Source: Pedobacter africanus
Lineage (GTDB): Bacteria; Bacteroidota; Bacteroidia; Sphingobacteriales; Sphingobacteriaceae
DNA: 64,000 bases
Assembly (NCBI RefSeq): GCF_900176535.1
Contig: NZ_FWXT01000002.1
Location: forward strand, 1 to 64,000
Direction of reading: 5' to 3'
The position numbers and the translations under genes were made by a program. The notes below the pieces were generated by a model. It was not told where the DNA came from, ran no database searches, and saw nothing but the letters and a program-made list of their open reading frames with translations. Below, in pieces: positions 34,581-43,905 of this stretch (its first letter is position 1; every line of letters begins with the position of its first letter).

Positions 34581-37050
34581 GTTTTCTTTTTGTTTTCTTC
34601 TCGGTTTCCGCAGTCATTCTTTCAATGCGCTGGCTCAACTCTTCAGAACTCATGCTGTCCCTCAGGCTATCTACCTTAATGGGAAAGCAGAGTGGGGTGT
34701 AACGGTCCGTTTTTACGACTATAATTTTGCTCAACTGTATACGTTGCAGCGCTGCGGCCAGCCGGGGCTCTTCAATCTGCTGATAGAAAGCCTCATCATA
34801 CGCTTGTCTTAACAATAAATTATGTTTGTCATAATCGCTGAATACATTGAAGAATAAAGCCGCAGATGATTGCAGATGTTTATTGGCTATGTATCTGCCG
34901 GGGAAACCCTGGAATACCAAACCTGAAATACAGGCAATATCCCTGAATTTCCTTCTTGCCATTTCAGTGGCATTTACACTAGCCACAATGTCTTCTCCAA
35001 GATTTTTGGGGCTGAACAATGCCTTAATGTCTCTTTCGTCTATGGGGATATTTTGTTCGCTCAGCAATTCAAATCCATAATCGTTCATGGCAATAGAAAA
35101 TGAAATAGGCTGGGTTTTGCTTAGCCTGTAAGCAATTAGTGCAGCCATGATTTCGTGTACCTGGCGGCCTTCAAAGGGATAGGCAAACAGGTGGTATCCG
35201 TCTTTTGTTGTGATCAGTTCGATCAGAAACTCATTGTCTTTAGGCACATGCGAAGCTTTTTTCTGCCTTTGAAATAAAGGATAGATGAAATCCAGCTCTA
35301 TGTCCTGATGCGTTTTATCTAAAGTTTCGTTGTATTTGTTTCTCAGAATGGCACCCAGATTAGCTGTCAACGATATGCGCCCACCCATCCAGCTTGGGGT
35401 GATCGCCCTTTTTAACTTACTTTTCCTGACCACAACCGTCATCTCTTTTATCATGATGAATTCCAGTACCCTGCCAGCCAGGGTAAAGCTGTTGCCAGGT
35501 TTCATTCTTGATATAAAAGATTCTTCAATCATGCCTATATAGCCACCGGTTATAAATTTAACCTTCAGCATGGGGTCGCTTACTATGGTGCCTATTTGCA
35601 AGCGGTGGCGCATGGCTGTCCGCCTGTTTTCTACTTTCCAGCGTCCGTCAATCTTCGCTACCTTGCTGAACTCAGTATATGCGGTCAGGCTGTCGCCTCC
35701 AGTGGTAATGAACTGCATGATCCAGCTCCATTCCTGGGGCAGCAGTTCCTGGAAAGCATGGGTTTCCTTTACTTCAAAAAATAGTGTTGCTTCATCGAAC
35801 CCATCGCCTACGGCAAGGGTAACCAGGTACTGGATCAAGGTGTCGAAGGCCATCACTACCGGTTCCCTACTTTCAATATTTTGTGTTCTGGCTGCTTCTT
35901 TAATTGCAGCAGCCTCCACCAGTTCCAGTGCGTGGGTCGGTAAAAAGTAAATGGTGGAGGTTTCGTATGGCGAATGTCCGCTCCGGCCTGCACGTTGTAA
36001 AAACCTGGCTACACCCTTTGGTGAGCCGATCTGTATAACGGTGTCAACGGGTTTAAAGTCTACCCCCAGGTCTAATGAAGAGGTGCTGATCACTGCCTTT
36101 AAGGCACCGGAATGTAAGGCGTCTTCAATCCAGTTCCGCAATTCATGGTCTATCGATCCATGATGAATGGCCAGCACTCCAGCCAGGTTTTCATCCAGGC
36201 CAAGCAGGGTCTGGTACCAGAGTTCCGCCTGTCCGCGGGTGTTGGTGAAAATTAAGGTGGTTTTGCTTTTGTAGATTATTGGCAGGAGTTTTTCGGCCAG
36301 TTTATGTCCAAGATGCCCTGCCCATGGCAACAGGTCTATATGATCGGGTAAAACAGACCTGATGTCGATTTTCTTTTCCAGGTCTGCCTTTACAATGGTC
36401 TTTAACGCATCTGCATAAGGCACGAGCACTTCCATGGCCTGTTCCATATTACCTATAGTTGCAGATATGCCCCATATCCTGAGCAAGCGGTCAGGCTGCC
36501 TTTCCTTAAGCAGACCCTTAATTCTGGAGATACCCAATTCCGTCATTACCCCGCGTTTGCTGCCCAGCAGTTCGTGCCATTCATCTGCTACAATGCATTG
36601 CAATGTATCGAAAAAACTGAATGTGTTTTTTTGTGCCAGGAGGAGGTGAATGCTTTCAGGGGTGATGATGAGCACCTCGGGCATCTGCTTTTTCTGCTTC
36701 AGTTTTTCATCCTGCGGCGTATCGCCGTTACGGACACCTATATGCCAGTTGAGTTCGAGTGCTGTGCAAACCTCACGCATGGCCCTTGCCAGGTCTTTGG
36801 CCAGCGAGCGGAGCGGAGTAATCCAGATGAGTTTCAACCCGGGTTGGTCTGCTTCTTTGTTGATTTCATCAATCACCACAGCCAGGAAAATGGAGAAGGT
36901 TTTGCCAAAACCAGTAGGGGCGTTAATAAGGCCGCTATAACCCTCGGCATAATACTGCCAGGCATCGGTTTGAAATTTAAAGGGCTTTCTTCGGGTTTTC
37001 CTTAGCCATTTAGTCACCTGTTTGTACCCTTTGCTTTTTTCCAGTTCCAT
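34570..37050 (-). CDS. Ligase-associated DNA damage response DEXH-box helicase (Lhr-like)
   Basis: 826 residues, TIGR04121 family. Two RecA-like domains with APTGFGKT (Walker A, about 41-48), VADEWHEL (DEXH box), SATIGN (motif III), and HHGSIDHELR and QRAGRSGHSPYET (motifs IV-VI), then the Lhr winged-helix and core regions. Lhr-core enzymes are ATP-dependent 3'-to-5' DNA/RNA helicases. Same operon as the ligase and two nucleases; the start lies 24 bp downstream of the ligase stop. Confidence 0.93.
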   Translation of the reverse strand: MELEKSKGYKQVTKWLRKTRRKPFKFQTDAWQYYAEGYSGLINAPTGFGKTFSIFLAVVIDEINKEADQPGLKLIWITPLRSLAKDLARAMREVCTALELNWHIGVRNGDTPQDEKLKQKKQMPEVLIITPESIHLLLAQKNTFSFFDTLQCIVADEWHELLGSKRGVMTELGISRIKGLLKERQPDRLLRIWGISATIGNMEQAMEVLVPYADALKTIVKADLEKKIDIRSVLPDHIDLLPWAGHLGHKLAEKLLPIIYKSKTTLIFTNTRGQAELWYQTLLGLDENLAGVLAIHHGSIDHELRNWIEDALHSGALKAVISTSSLDLGVDFKPVDTVIQIGSPKGVARFLQRAGRSGHSPYETSTIYFLPTHALELVEAAAIKEAARTQNIESREPVVMAFDTLIQYLVTLAVGDGFDEATLFFEVKETHAFQELLPQEWSWIMQFITTGGDSLTAYTEFSKVAKIDGRWKVENRRTAMRHRLQIGTIVSDPMLKVKFITGGYIGMIEESFISRMKPGNSFTLAGRVLEFIMIKEMTVVVRKSKLKRAITPSWMGGRISLTANLGAILRNKYNETLDKTHQDIELDFIYPLFQRQKKASHVPKDNEFLIELITTKDGYHLFAYPFEGRQVHEIMAALIAYRLSKTQPISFSIAMNDYGFELLSEQNIPIDERDIKALFSPKNLGEDIVASVNATEMARRKFRDIACISGLVFQGFPGRYIANKHLQSSAALFFNVFSDYDKHNLLLRQAYDEAFYQQIEEPRLAAALQRIQLSKIIVVKTDRYTPLCFPIKVDSLRDSMSSEELSQRIERMTAETEKKTKRKHDN

Positions 37051-37074
37051 TTTATAAAGCTCAATAACGTAAAT

Positions 37075-38682
37075 CTAAGGGTTTGGCGGTGTTAATGTAG
37101 CCTGTAACAATTGTTTTAAGTCATCAAGCGTATTGATTTCATCCGCTTTTTTGTCTTTTCTCCATCGGGCAATGCGTGGAAAACGCAGGGCAAGTCCAGC
37201 TTTATGCCTTTTGCTCTCTGTAATTCCCTCAAAAGCAATTTCAAATACCAATTCGGGCTTTACCGTACGTACCGGCCCGAATTTTTCTATGGCATTTTTT
37301 ACCACAAATGCATTTACTTCCTTTATTTCTTTATCGGTTAATCCTGAATAGGCTTTAGCGATCGTGACCAGCTGTGCCCCATCACGTACTGCAAAGGTAT
37401 AATCAGTATAAAAATTAGCCCTTCGCCCGCTTCCCTTTTGCGCGTATATCATGACGGTGTCAATTGTGAAGGGGTTGATTTTCCATTTCCACCAGTGACC
37501 TCTCTTCCTCCCGCTATGGTATAGGGAATCCAGTTTTTTTAACATGATGCCCTCACTATTGATGTCGCGCGCAGCCATTCTCAGTTGGGTCAGCTGTTCC
37601 CAGGTTTCAAACTCAATGATGGGTGATAACAATACGATGCTTTCAGTACGCAATCGCCCAATAGTATCAACCAATAGTTGTCTTCGCGTACTGAGGGGCT
37701 CCGACCTCAGGTCATTTCCCCCGTACTCCAGCAGATCGTAACTAAAGAAACCGATTGGTGCATCTGTGAGCTGCGTTTTACCTATCTTTTTTCTATTTAA
37801 TCTTTGTTGCAGTATGCTGAAAGCCTGCACTGTTCCATCTTTTACAGAGAGTATTTCGCCATCCAGTACCGTTCCATCTTCCAGCTCGTCCCTTAAAAAA
37901 TGAAGCTCAGGAAACTGTTCGGTTACCAATTCTTCACCTCGGGACCATATGAACAGTTCGCCATTTCTTTTTACAATTTGCCCGCGTATGCCATCCCATT
38001 TCCATTCGGCTTGCCATTCGCTGGTCAATCCCAATGCTATAGGTTCTGCTTCAAGGGCATAGGCCAGGCAGAAAGGGTAGGGCCAGGAGTTGTCGGTATT
38101 TACATGTGCCCCTGCCAGCAACTCATGGTATGAAATCTGTCCGGGCTCCCATTTACCCATGATGCTATGCATAACCTTGCTGCTTTCTGTTCCACTTAAT
38201 TTAGCCAGCGCATTTACCAGCATCTTACCAGAGACCCCTATCCGGAAATTCCCTGAAATCAGCTTATTGAAAATGAAGCGTTCAGGTATTTCCAAACTAT
38301 TCCATGCATTGCCTATAAATGTCTTTTTATAATTATCATCCTTCTCATTGAGCAAAGTAAGGTCACGGATCCATTCATGCAGGTTACGGTTGTCTGAGGT
38401 TGTGGGGGGCGGCAGTACCAATGCAATGGTTTCGCTTAAATCACCCACATTGTGGTAACATTCTGTAAAAAGCCAATCCGGAATACCACTTAGTTCAATG
38501 GCCCATTGTTTAAGGAGTGCAGTGCTTACAGGCCTTCTGGGACGTTTTCCCGTAAACATGGCAATTACATAAGGTTTATCCAAATCATTGGCCTCTTCAA
38601 AATAAGCGGTAAGGGCCGCAATTTTATCGTTGGTCTTATTGCTCAGTTCCAATTGCTGTATGAGTTCTGCAAAACGCTTCAA
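37075..38682 (-). CDS. Ligase-associated ATP-dependent DNA ligase (LigB/LigC-type; TIGR04120)
   Basis: 535 residues. N-terminal helical DNA-binding region (about 1-200), nucleotidyltransferase domain with the KxDG-type motif EWKWDGIRG (adenylated Lys228), EGIMLK-type motif IV (SEGIMLKKLD), and an OB-fold domain with RFPRIARWR at the C-terminus (about 500-520). Seals nicks with ATP, unlike the NAD-dependent LigA used in replication. Overlaps the exonuclease gene by 4 bp (ATGA) and precedes the helicase by 24 bp, forming the cluster. Confidence 0.93.
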   Translation of the reverse strand: MKRFAELIQQLELSNKTNDKIAALTAYFEEANDLDKPYVIAMFTGKRPRRPVSTALLKQWAIELSGIPDWLFTECYHNVGDLSETIALVLPPPTTSDNRNLHEWIRDLTLLNEKDDNYKKTFIGNAWNSLEIPERFIFNKLISGNFRIGVSGKMLVNALAKLSGTESSKVMHSIMGKWEPGQISYHELLAGAHVNTDNSWPYPFCLAYALEAEPIALGLTSEWQAEWKWDGIRGQIVKRNGELFIWSRGEELVTEQFPELHFLRDELEDGTVLDGEILSVKDGTVQAFSILQQRLNRKKIGKTQLTDAPIGFFSYDLLEYGGNDLRSEPLSTRRQLLVDTIGRLRTESIVLLSPIIEFETWEQLTQLRMAARDINSEGIMLKKLDSLYHSGRKRGHWWKWKINPFTIDTVMIYAQKGSGRRANFYTDYTFAVRDGAQLVTIAKAYSGLTDKEIKEVNAFVVKNAIEKFGPVRTVKPELVFEIAFEGITESKRHKAGLALRFPRIARWRKDKKADEINTLDDLKQLLQATLTPPNP

Positions 38683-39680
38683 AGCTGTTCCTCCTCTTCC
38701 GCTTCGTCACCATATTGCGTTTTTACCTCATGCGCCGCTATACCAATCTCATTCAGGTACCTGGAAAATACAGCACTGTAACCATGCGTAACAAATACCA
38801 TTTCGGCTGTTGTAGCCTTGATAGCCGACAGCAGGCCTGGCCAGTCTGCATGGTCACTCAGGGCGAAACCTGCATCGGCACTTTGCCATCTTCTGCCCGC
38901 CCTTACCTGCATCCAGCCGGAGCAAATTCCTGTCGCGGCGTTTGTCAGCGATTTTATCCATTTTCCATCAGCAAGAGCGGGTGGCACAATTAAGATCCCC
39001 TTTTGGAGTTCCTCTTTTTTGAGGTCGGCATTAATCCGGATCGTTTCGGGTAAATTGACACCCGCATCTATAAGCCTCTCGTTCAGGTTGGCAATAGAAT
39101 TGTGTACATAAATAGGGGCATAGCCGCCAAGGCCCTTAATGAGACGTTGTGCCTTGCCCAGGCTATAGGCAATTAATACGCTCGTTTTTTGCTTATCATG
39201 GTTGGCTGAAACCCAGTTTTTAATCTGATCGAATAGGATCTGCTGTGGTTGCCATTTATAAATGGGGAGCCCAAAAGTACTTTCTGATACAAAAGTATGG
39301 CATTTTACAGCTTCAAATTCTGTGCTGATGCCGTCGTATTCTGTTTTGTAATCGCCAGAAACGACGCAAACTTCACCCTTGTATTCCAGCTTTACCTGGG
39401 CCGATCCGATGACATGACCTGCCGGAAAAAGACTCACTTTTACGCCATTGATACTGATCTCCTTACCGTAGGGGAGTGTTTCTATTTTTAAGCCAGGACC
39501 CAACCTTTGATCAAGAATGGGCTTTGTCAGTTCATGGCAGAGGTAGGCCTGGTTGCCCCATTTTACGTGGTCTGAGTGCCCGTGAGTTGTTACGGCCAGG
39601 TTAACAGGTTTCCATGGGTCTATGTAAAAATTGCCCTGTCTACAGTAAATGCCTTTATGGGTAAAGCTGATCAGTGTCAT
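38679..39680 (-). CDS. Ligase-associated DNA damage response exonuclease (MBL fold)
   Basis: 333 residues, TIGR04122 family, metallo-beta-lactamase/beta-CASP type. THGHSDH (about 32-38) is the main metal-binding motif; further ones are FPAGHVIGSAQ and GDYKTEYD, and the C-terminal SDHADWPGLL and VTHGYSAVFSRYL. Related to SNM1/Pso2-type nucleases. First gene of the four-gene repair operon (Exo-ligase-helicase-PdeM). Its start at 39680 has no strong promoter box that I can see. Confidence 0.92.
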   Translation of the reverse strand: MTLISFTHKGIYCRQGNFYIDPWKPVNLAVTTHGHSDHVKWGNQAYLCHELTKPILDQRLGPGLKIETLPYGKEISINGVKVSLFPAGHVIGSAQVKLEYKGEVCVVSGDYKTEYDGISTEFEAVKCHTFVSESTFGLPIYKWQPQQILFDQIKNWVSANHDKQKTSVLIAYSLGKAQRLIKGLGGYAPIYVHNSIANLNERLIDAGVNLPETIRINADLKKEELQKGILIVPPALADGKWIKSLTNAATGICSGWMQVRAGRRWQSADAGFALSDHADWPGLLSAIKATTAEMVFVTHGYSAVFSRYLNEIGIAAHEVKTQYGDEAEEEEQL

Positions 39681-39729
39681 CTGGTGATTAACACGATTTA
39701 AGTCTATATAGTTTTAAAATCTGGTATGT

Positions 39730-40497
39730 CTATTCGGTTTTAGTTCCAGCTTTTGCTTCGAGTTCTTTTTGTTTATTGATGTTGAATTTGAAAAGTTCCT
39801 CAGTAGGTACGAGTTTTCGACTACATTTTTCTATGTCCATACCACCCTCTGTCCATAAATACGGGCGAAAGCTATAAGACTTGTTTCCGTCCAGGTTGGC
39901 GATAAACTGGTTCCAGGTAGACCACCTCAGCCCCTTATAGAAATCGGTCAGGTTCCCATCAAAACAAAATCGGATAAATTCTGTGTAGCCAAGCTCAAGC
40001 GACTCCCATTTCAGGCTGTTGGGGGCCAGGTAATAGATAGATTTTAAATCCTGACCAAAGGCACCGTAGTTTATGGCAAAAAAGCCTCCTACCGCATCGT
40101 CGGCAACCAGCAGGTATGCTGGCTGATCACCATATTCTTTAATGGTTTTCCCTTTGTTCCAGGCAGAAACAGAACGATTGAGCTTTACATTCCCCGAACC
40201 CAATATCCTTAACCAGCCCTGGTCTACTATGATCCCGCCGGTATTGTAAATTATAGCCCCAAGCGTGGTGTAAGTCGAAACCTGGGTGTTAAACAATGCC
40301 TCTTTTGCCTGAGCCGAATCAACTTTAAGGACTTCGACTTTGTTTTTTGCGGAATCTATCCATTTTAAAACAAGGGGCCACGCAGGATCAGTGGTATTAA
40401 TCAGTTCATCCAGGCTCTGCATTTTTTGCTGGGCAAGGCATGTTAACGTTAAAAAATTGAGGAACAGTATAAAACTGTATTTGATGGCGCGTTTCAT
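39730..40497 (-). CDS. DUF2625 family exported protein
   Basis: 255 residues with a signal peptide (1-23, ending CLAQQ). The conserved DUF2625 core is seen in GAIIYNTGGIIVDQGWLRILGSG, YLLVADDAVGGFFAINYGAF, and WNQFIANLDGNKSYSFRPYLWTEGG. Function unknown; no catalytic motif evident. The signal peptide suggests a periplasmic or exported location, unlike many homologues. Monocistronic, divergent from the TonB receptor at 40593. Confidence 0.88.
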   Translation of the reverse strand: MKRAIKYSFILFLNFLTLTCLAQQKMQSLDELINTTDPAWPLVLKWIDSAKNKVEVLKVDSAQAKEALFNTQVSTYTTLGAIIYNTGGIIVDQGWLRILGSGNVKLNRSVSAWNKGKTIKEYGDQPAYLLVADDAVGGFFAINYGAFGQDLKSIYYLAPNSLKWESLELGYTEFIRFCFDGNLTDFYKGLRWSTWNQFIANLDGNKSYSFRPYLWTEGGMDIEKCSRKLVPTEELFKFNINKQKELEAKAGTKTE

Positions 40498-40592
40498 TGA
40501 CTTGTAGGTTTAGCTGTTACAAATTACAGATATCTGCCAAATATAAGAGACAATAGCGTAAAATTTCTATTTTTACAATTCACGTTGTAATT

Positions 40593-42923
40593 ATGCCAAA
40601 GCTTACGGGGATTGTTCTGGTGCTCTTCTTTTTAATGGTTCAATGTCAATTTATAAATGCCCAAACAAAAAAAATACTCAACGGAAATGTAACAGACGCC
40701 ACCACAGGTGAAACATTAATAGGCGCAAGTATTAAACTTACAGGCAGTATTCAGGCTGGGGCTATCAGTAATGCTTATGGTTTTTATTCCATTAGCGCCG
40801 CTGAAGGTAGTTATGAAATTTCAGTTAGTTTTATTGGTTATAAAACATTTAAACGAAGTATCATTATTACAAAAGACACCCGGCTTAATTTTACGTTAGA
40901 ACAGTATAATCAGTTAAATGAGGTGGTAGTTTCGGTAATAAAGCGCAACGAAAATGTAAGTAACCCGCAAATGGGGCTGCAAAAAATAGCTGTTCGCGAG
41001 ATAAACAATGTTCCGGTGCTGCTGGGTGAACGTGATGTATTAAAAACCATTCAGCTTTTGCCGGGTATTAAATCGGCGGGTGAGGGGAACAGTGGCTTTT
41101 ATGTGAGAGGAGGCTCAACTGATCAGAACCTGATTCTATTAGACGAGGCTCCTGTTTACAATGCATCTCATCTGCTGGGTTTTTTTTCAACATTTAATTC
41201 CGACGCCATAAAAGATGTCAGTGTGTATAAAGGCGGAATGCCTGCTCAATATGGGGGGCGCTTGGCTTCGGTGCTCGACATCAAAATGAACGAGGGCAAC
41301 AGAAAAACATACACCGCGGAAGGAGGCATAGGCCTGATTTCTTCCAGACTAAAGATGGAAGGGCCGATAGTAAAAGATAAAGGGTCGTTTATGTTGAGTG
41401 CCCGAAGGACCTATCTGGATGCTTTCCTGGCCTTATCACCAGATAGCTCGATAAATAGCAATACCCTGTTCTTTTACGATTTGAATGCAAAGGCCAACTA
41501 TCAGCTGGATGAAAAGAATACTTTATACCTGTCTGGATATTTTGGCCGCGACAAACTGGGGCTGTCTGATACTTTTGGCTTTAACTGGGGAAATGCTACA
41601 GTAACGTTTAGATGGAACCATTTGTATAGCAATAGCCTTTTTTCCAATACTTCTTTAATTTACAGCAACTACAATTATGTAATCCAGAACTTTATGGAAG
41701 AAAACAATTTTGAGGTAAATTCTTCCATCAGGGATTTCAATCTGAAGCAGGATTTTGAATACAGCCTGAGTAATGCGCACAGTTTGAAGTTTGGCATAAA
41801 TGCCATACACCATAACATTGCTCCGGGTAAGCTTACTGCCACTGCAACTTCGAGCGTAAACGAAACCAATTACGAAAACAGGAGTGGGATTGAATTGGCC
41901 GCTTATCTATCGGATGAATGGATAGTAAATGACAAAATGAACCTGGTTTATGGGCTGAGGGTAAGTAGTTTTTCCTTGCTTGGCCCTGGAAACATCAAAA
42001 GTTATGATACGGAAGGAAATACGGTCAGCACGGTAGCTTATCAAACTGGTGAATTCGTGAAAACCTATTTTAATCTGGAACCCCGTATTTCAGCAGGTTA
42101 CCAGCTCACAAGTTCCAGCTCGTTAAAGGCAGCTTATACCCGTAACATTCAAAATGTACACCTGATGTCTAATTCGACTTCAACTTCGCCTACGGACCTT
42201 TACATTATGAACAGCAATAATGTGAAGCCTGAGGTCGCCGATCAGCTTGCTGCAGGATATTTTAGGAATTTTAATGACGATAACTACGAATTTTCGGCCG
42301 AGATGTACTACAAATGGATGCAAAACCAGATTGAATACCGCAGCGGAACAGATTTACGTGGGAATGGGAATGTCGAAGCAGATTTATTGTACGGGGATGG
42401 CCGGGCATATGGTATTGAGCTTTTTTTAAAAAAACGGTTTGGCAGATTTAATGGATGGTTAGGCTATACCTGGTCAAGAACGGAACGCCTTTTTGATACC
42501 ATTAATAATAACAAGTGGTTTTATGCCAGGCAGGACAGGACCCACGACTTATCGCTGGTAGGCATTTATAAGGCGGGCAAACGCTGGACCCTTTCTTCGG
42601 TATTTGTTTACAACACTGGAAATGCCGTAACCTATCCAAGTGGTAAATATCAGCTGAACGGCAGGACGGCTTTTTACTATACGGAGAAAAATGGGTACCG
42701 CAGTCCGGCCTATCATCGCCTGGACGTATCAGCAACCTTCGAAGGCAGGCCTGGCAGGAAACTGCAGTCCAGCTGGTCTTTTGGGATATATAATCTGTAT
42801 AACCGGCATAACGCATTTTCGATCGATTTTAAGGACGATCCGAATGATGCCAGCAGAACGCAGGCAATACGTACGACCTTATTTGGTATTATCCCTTCGG
42901 TAAGCTGGAATTTTAAATTTTAA
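40593..42923 (+). CDS. TonB-dependent receptor with carboxypeptidase-like N-terminal domain
   Basis: 776 residues. Signal peptide (about 1-23, FINAQ), a carboxypeptidase-regulatory-like domain (about 27-112, ending FTLEQ), a plug domain (about 130-235) with TIQLLPGIKSAGEGNSGFYVRGGSTDQNL and ALDIKMNEGN-like LDIKMNEGN, then a 22-strand-type barrel ending in a terminal aromatic (WNFKF). Imports an unknown ligand across the outer membrane with TonB energy. It is followed after 3 bp by a DUF4249 lipoprotein, a common partner pair in Bacteroidota. Confidence 0.93.
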   Translation: MPKLTGIVLVLFFLMVQCQFINAQTKKILNGNVTDATTGETLIGASIKLTGSIQAGAISNAYGFYSISAAEGSYEISVSFIGYKTFKRSIIITKDTRLNFTLEQYNQLNEVVVSVIKRNENVSNPQMGLQKIAVREINNVPVLLGERDVLKTIQLLPGIKSAGEGNSGFYVRGGSTDQNLILLDEAPVYNASHLLGFFSTFNSDAIKDVSVYKGGMPAQYGGRLASVLDIKMNEGNRKTYTAEGGIGLISSRLKMEGPIVKDKGSFMLSARRTYLDAFLALSPDSSINSNTLFFYDLNAKANYQLDEKNTLYLSGYFGRDKLGLSDTFGFNWGNATVTFRWNHLYSNSLFSNTSLIYSNYNYVIQNFMEENNFEVNSSIRDFNLKQDFEYSLSNAHSLKFGINAIHHNIAPGKLTATATSSVNETNYENRSGIELAAYLSDEWIVNDKMNLVYGLRVSSFSLLGPGNIKSYDTEGNTVSTVAYQTGEFVKTYFNLEPRISAGYQLTSSSSLKAAYTRNIQNVHLMSNSTSTSPTDLYIMNSNNVKPEVADQLAAGYFRNFNDDNYEFSAEMYYKWMQNQIEYRSGTDLRGNGNVEADLLYGDGRAYGIELFLKKRFGRFNGWLGYTWSRTERLFDTINNNKWFYARQDRTHDLSLVGIYKAGKRWTLSSVFVYNTGNAVTYPSGKYQLNGRTAFYYTEKNGYRSPAYHRLDVSATFEGRPGRKLQSSWSFGIYNLYNRHNAFSIDFKDDPNDASRTQAIRTTLFGIIPSVSWNFKF

Positions 42924-42926
42924 CGA

Positions 42927-43739
42927 ATGAAGGACTTAAAAAGAAACAAGAGTTTAAAACAGCTGGTCATCTTAGCCATTTTTCTTTCTGCAATGGTGTT
43001 GCCGGGCTGTGAAAAGGTAATTGAGTTGAAACTGGCTAATGCCGAACCTGCTGTGGTTATTGAGGGCGGGGTGAGCGATCAGAATGAAAATCAGGTGGTA
43101 AAAATTTCCAAGACCTATAACTTCACAGAACGCAATAAGTTTAATGGACTAAGCGGCGCAAAGCTAGTGTTAACCCGGCCTAACGGTAGTACCATTAATT
43201 ATACCGAAATAGCACCAGGTTTCTACCAAACCGTTAAATTTCGTGGTATTCCAGGTGGACGTTATACTTTGGATGTTACTGTGGAGGGAAAAACATACCG
43301 CGCCAGTTCCACCATGCCCGCAAAGGTAATGCTGGATTCGATTTCCTTCAGGCAGTTTGATTTTTTTGGTACTACAAATACTTATATCGCAGTAAATTAT
43401 AACGACCCCCGGGATGTGCAGAACCAATACAGATATATTTTAAAAATTAAAGGAACAGTGGAGAAGGATGTAGTAAACGAAGACCGCTTTAACAACGGCA
43501 ATAAAGTATCAGACGTGATTTTTAAGGATCTGGGCGATCTGGTTTCAGGCGATAGCCTTCATGTAGAGTTCCAGTGCGTGGATCGCAATGTTTACAGATA
43601 TTTTTACAGCCTTGGACAAAATTCCGGTGAGGCTGGGCCACCTGTTTCTCCGGCAAATCCGGTTTCTAATTTTAACAACGGAGCCCTGGGTATTTTTAAC
43701 GCCTATACTTCAAGCAAAAGGACTGCCGTGATCAGGTAA
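42927..43739 (+). CDS. DUF4249 family lipoprotein
   Basis: 270 residues. Lipoprotein signal with lipobox LPGC (Cys at about residue 28). Beta-rich mature domain starting EKVIELKL...AEPAVVIEGGVSDQ, then KISKTYNFTERNKFNGLSGAKLVL and RYTLDVTVEGKTYRA, typical of DUF4249, and ending FNNGALGIFNAYTSSKRT. Function unknown; as a surface-exposed partner of the TonB receptor it may help capture ligand, in the way SusD helps SusC. It starts 3 bp after the receptor gene. Confidence 0.88.
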   Translation: MKDLKRNKSLKQLVILAIFLSAMVLPGCEKVIELKLANAEPAVVIEGGVSDQNENQVVKISKTYNFTERNKFNGLSGAKLVLTRPNGSTINYTEIAPGFYQTVKFRGIPGGRYTLDVTVEGKTYRASSTMPAKVMLDSISFRQFDFFGTTNTYIAVNYNDPRDVQNQYRYILKIKGTVEKDVVNEDRFNNGNKVSDVIFKDLGDLVSGDSLHVEFQCVDRNVYRYFYSLGQNSGEAGPPVSPANPVSNFNNGALGIFNAYTSSKRTAVIR

Positions 43740-43747
43740 GTGCATAA

Positions 43748-43870
43748 TCAGACCTGTCTTCAACTGAAGAAGAAGGGATTAAGGCTTTGCGGAGGTACGA
43801 TGTGCCCAATATCATTGCAGGTAAATCATTGGATAGAATAACAAAACCGGCTGCCAGTCTGCTTAAATAG
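43748..43870 (+). pseudogene. Possible 3' gene fragment
   Basis: A frame without any ATG start runs from after an in-frame stop (43745-43747) to a stop at 43868-43870, encoding about 40 residues (EEEGIKALRRYDVPN..., then KSLDRITKPAASLLK). The text is protein-like and lies in a different frame from the DUF4249 gene just upstream. It could be the eroded end of a deleted gene or chance coding-like sequence. The family is not recognised. Confidence 0.3.
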
Positions 43871-43905
43871 CTATGGTAGATAAGCAAGGAATACGAGGAG
43901 AGCAG

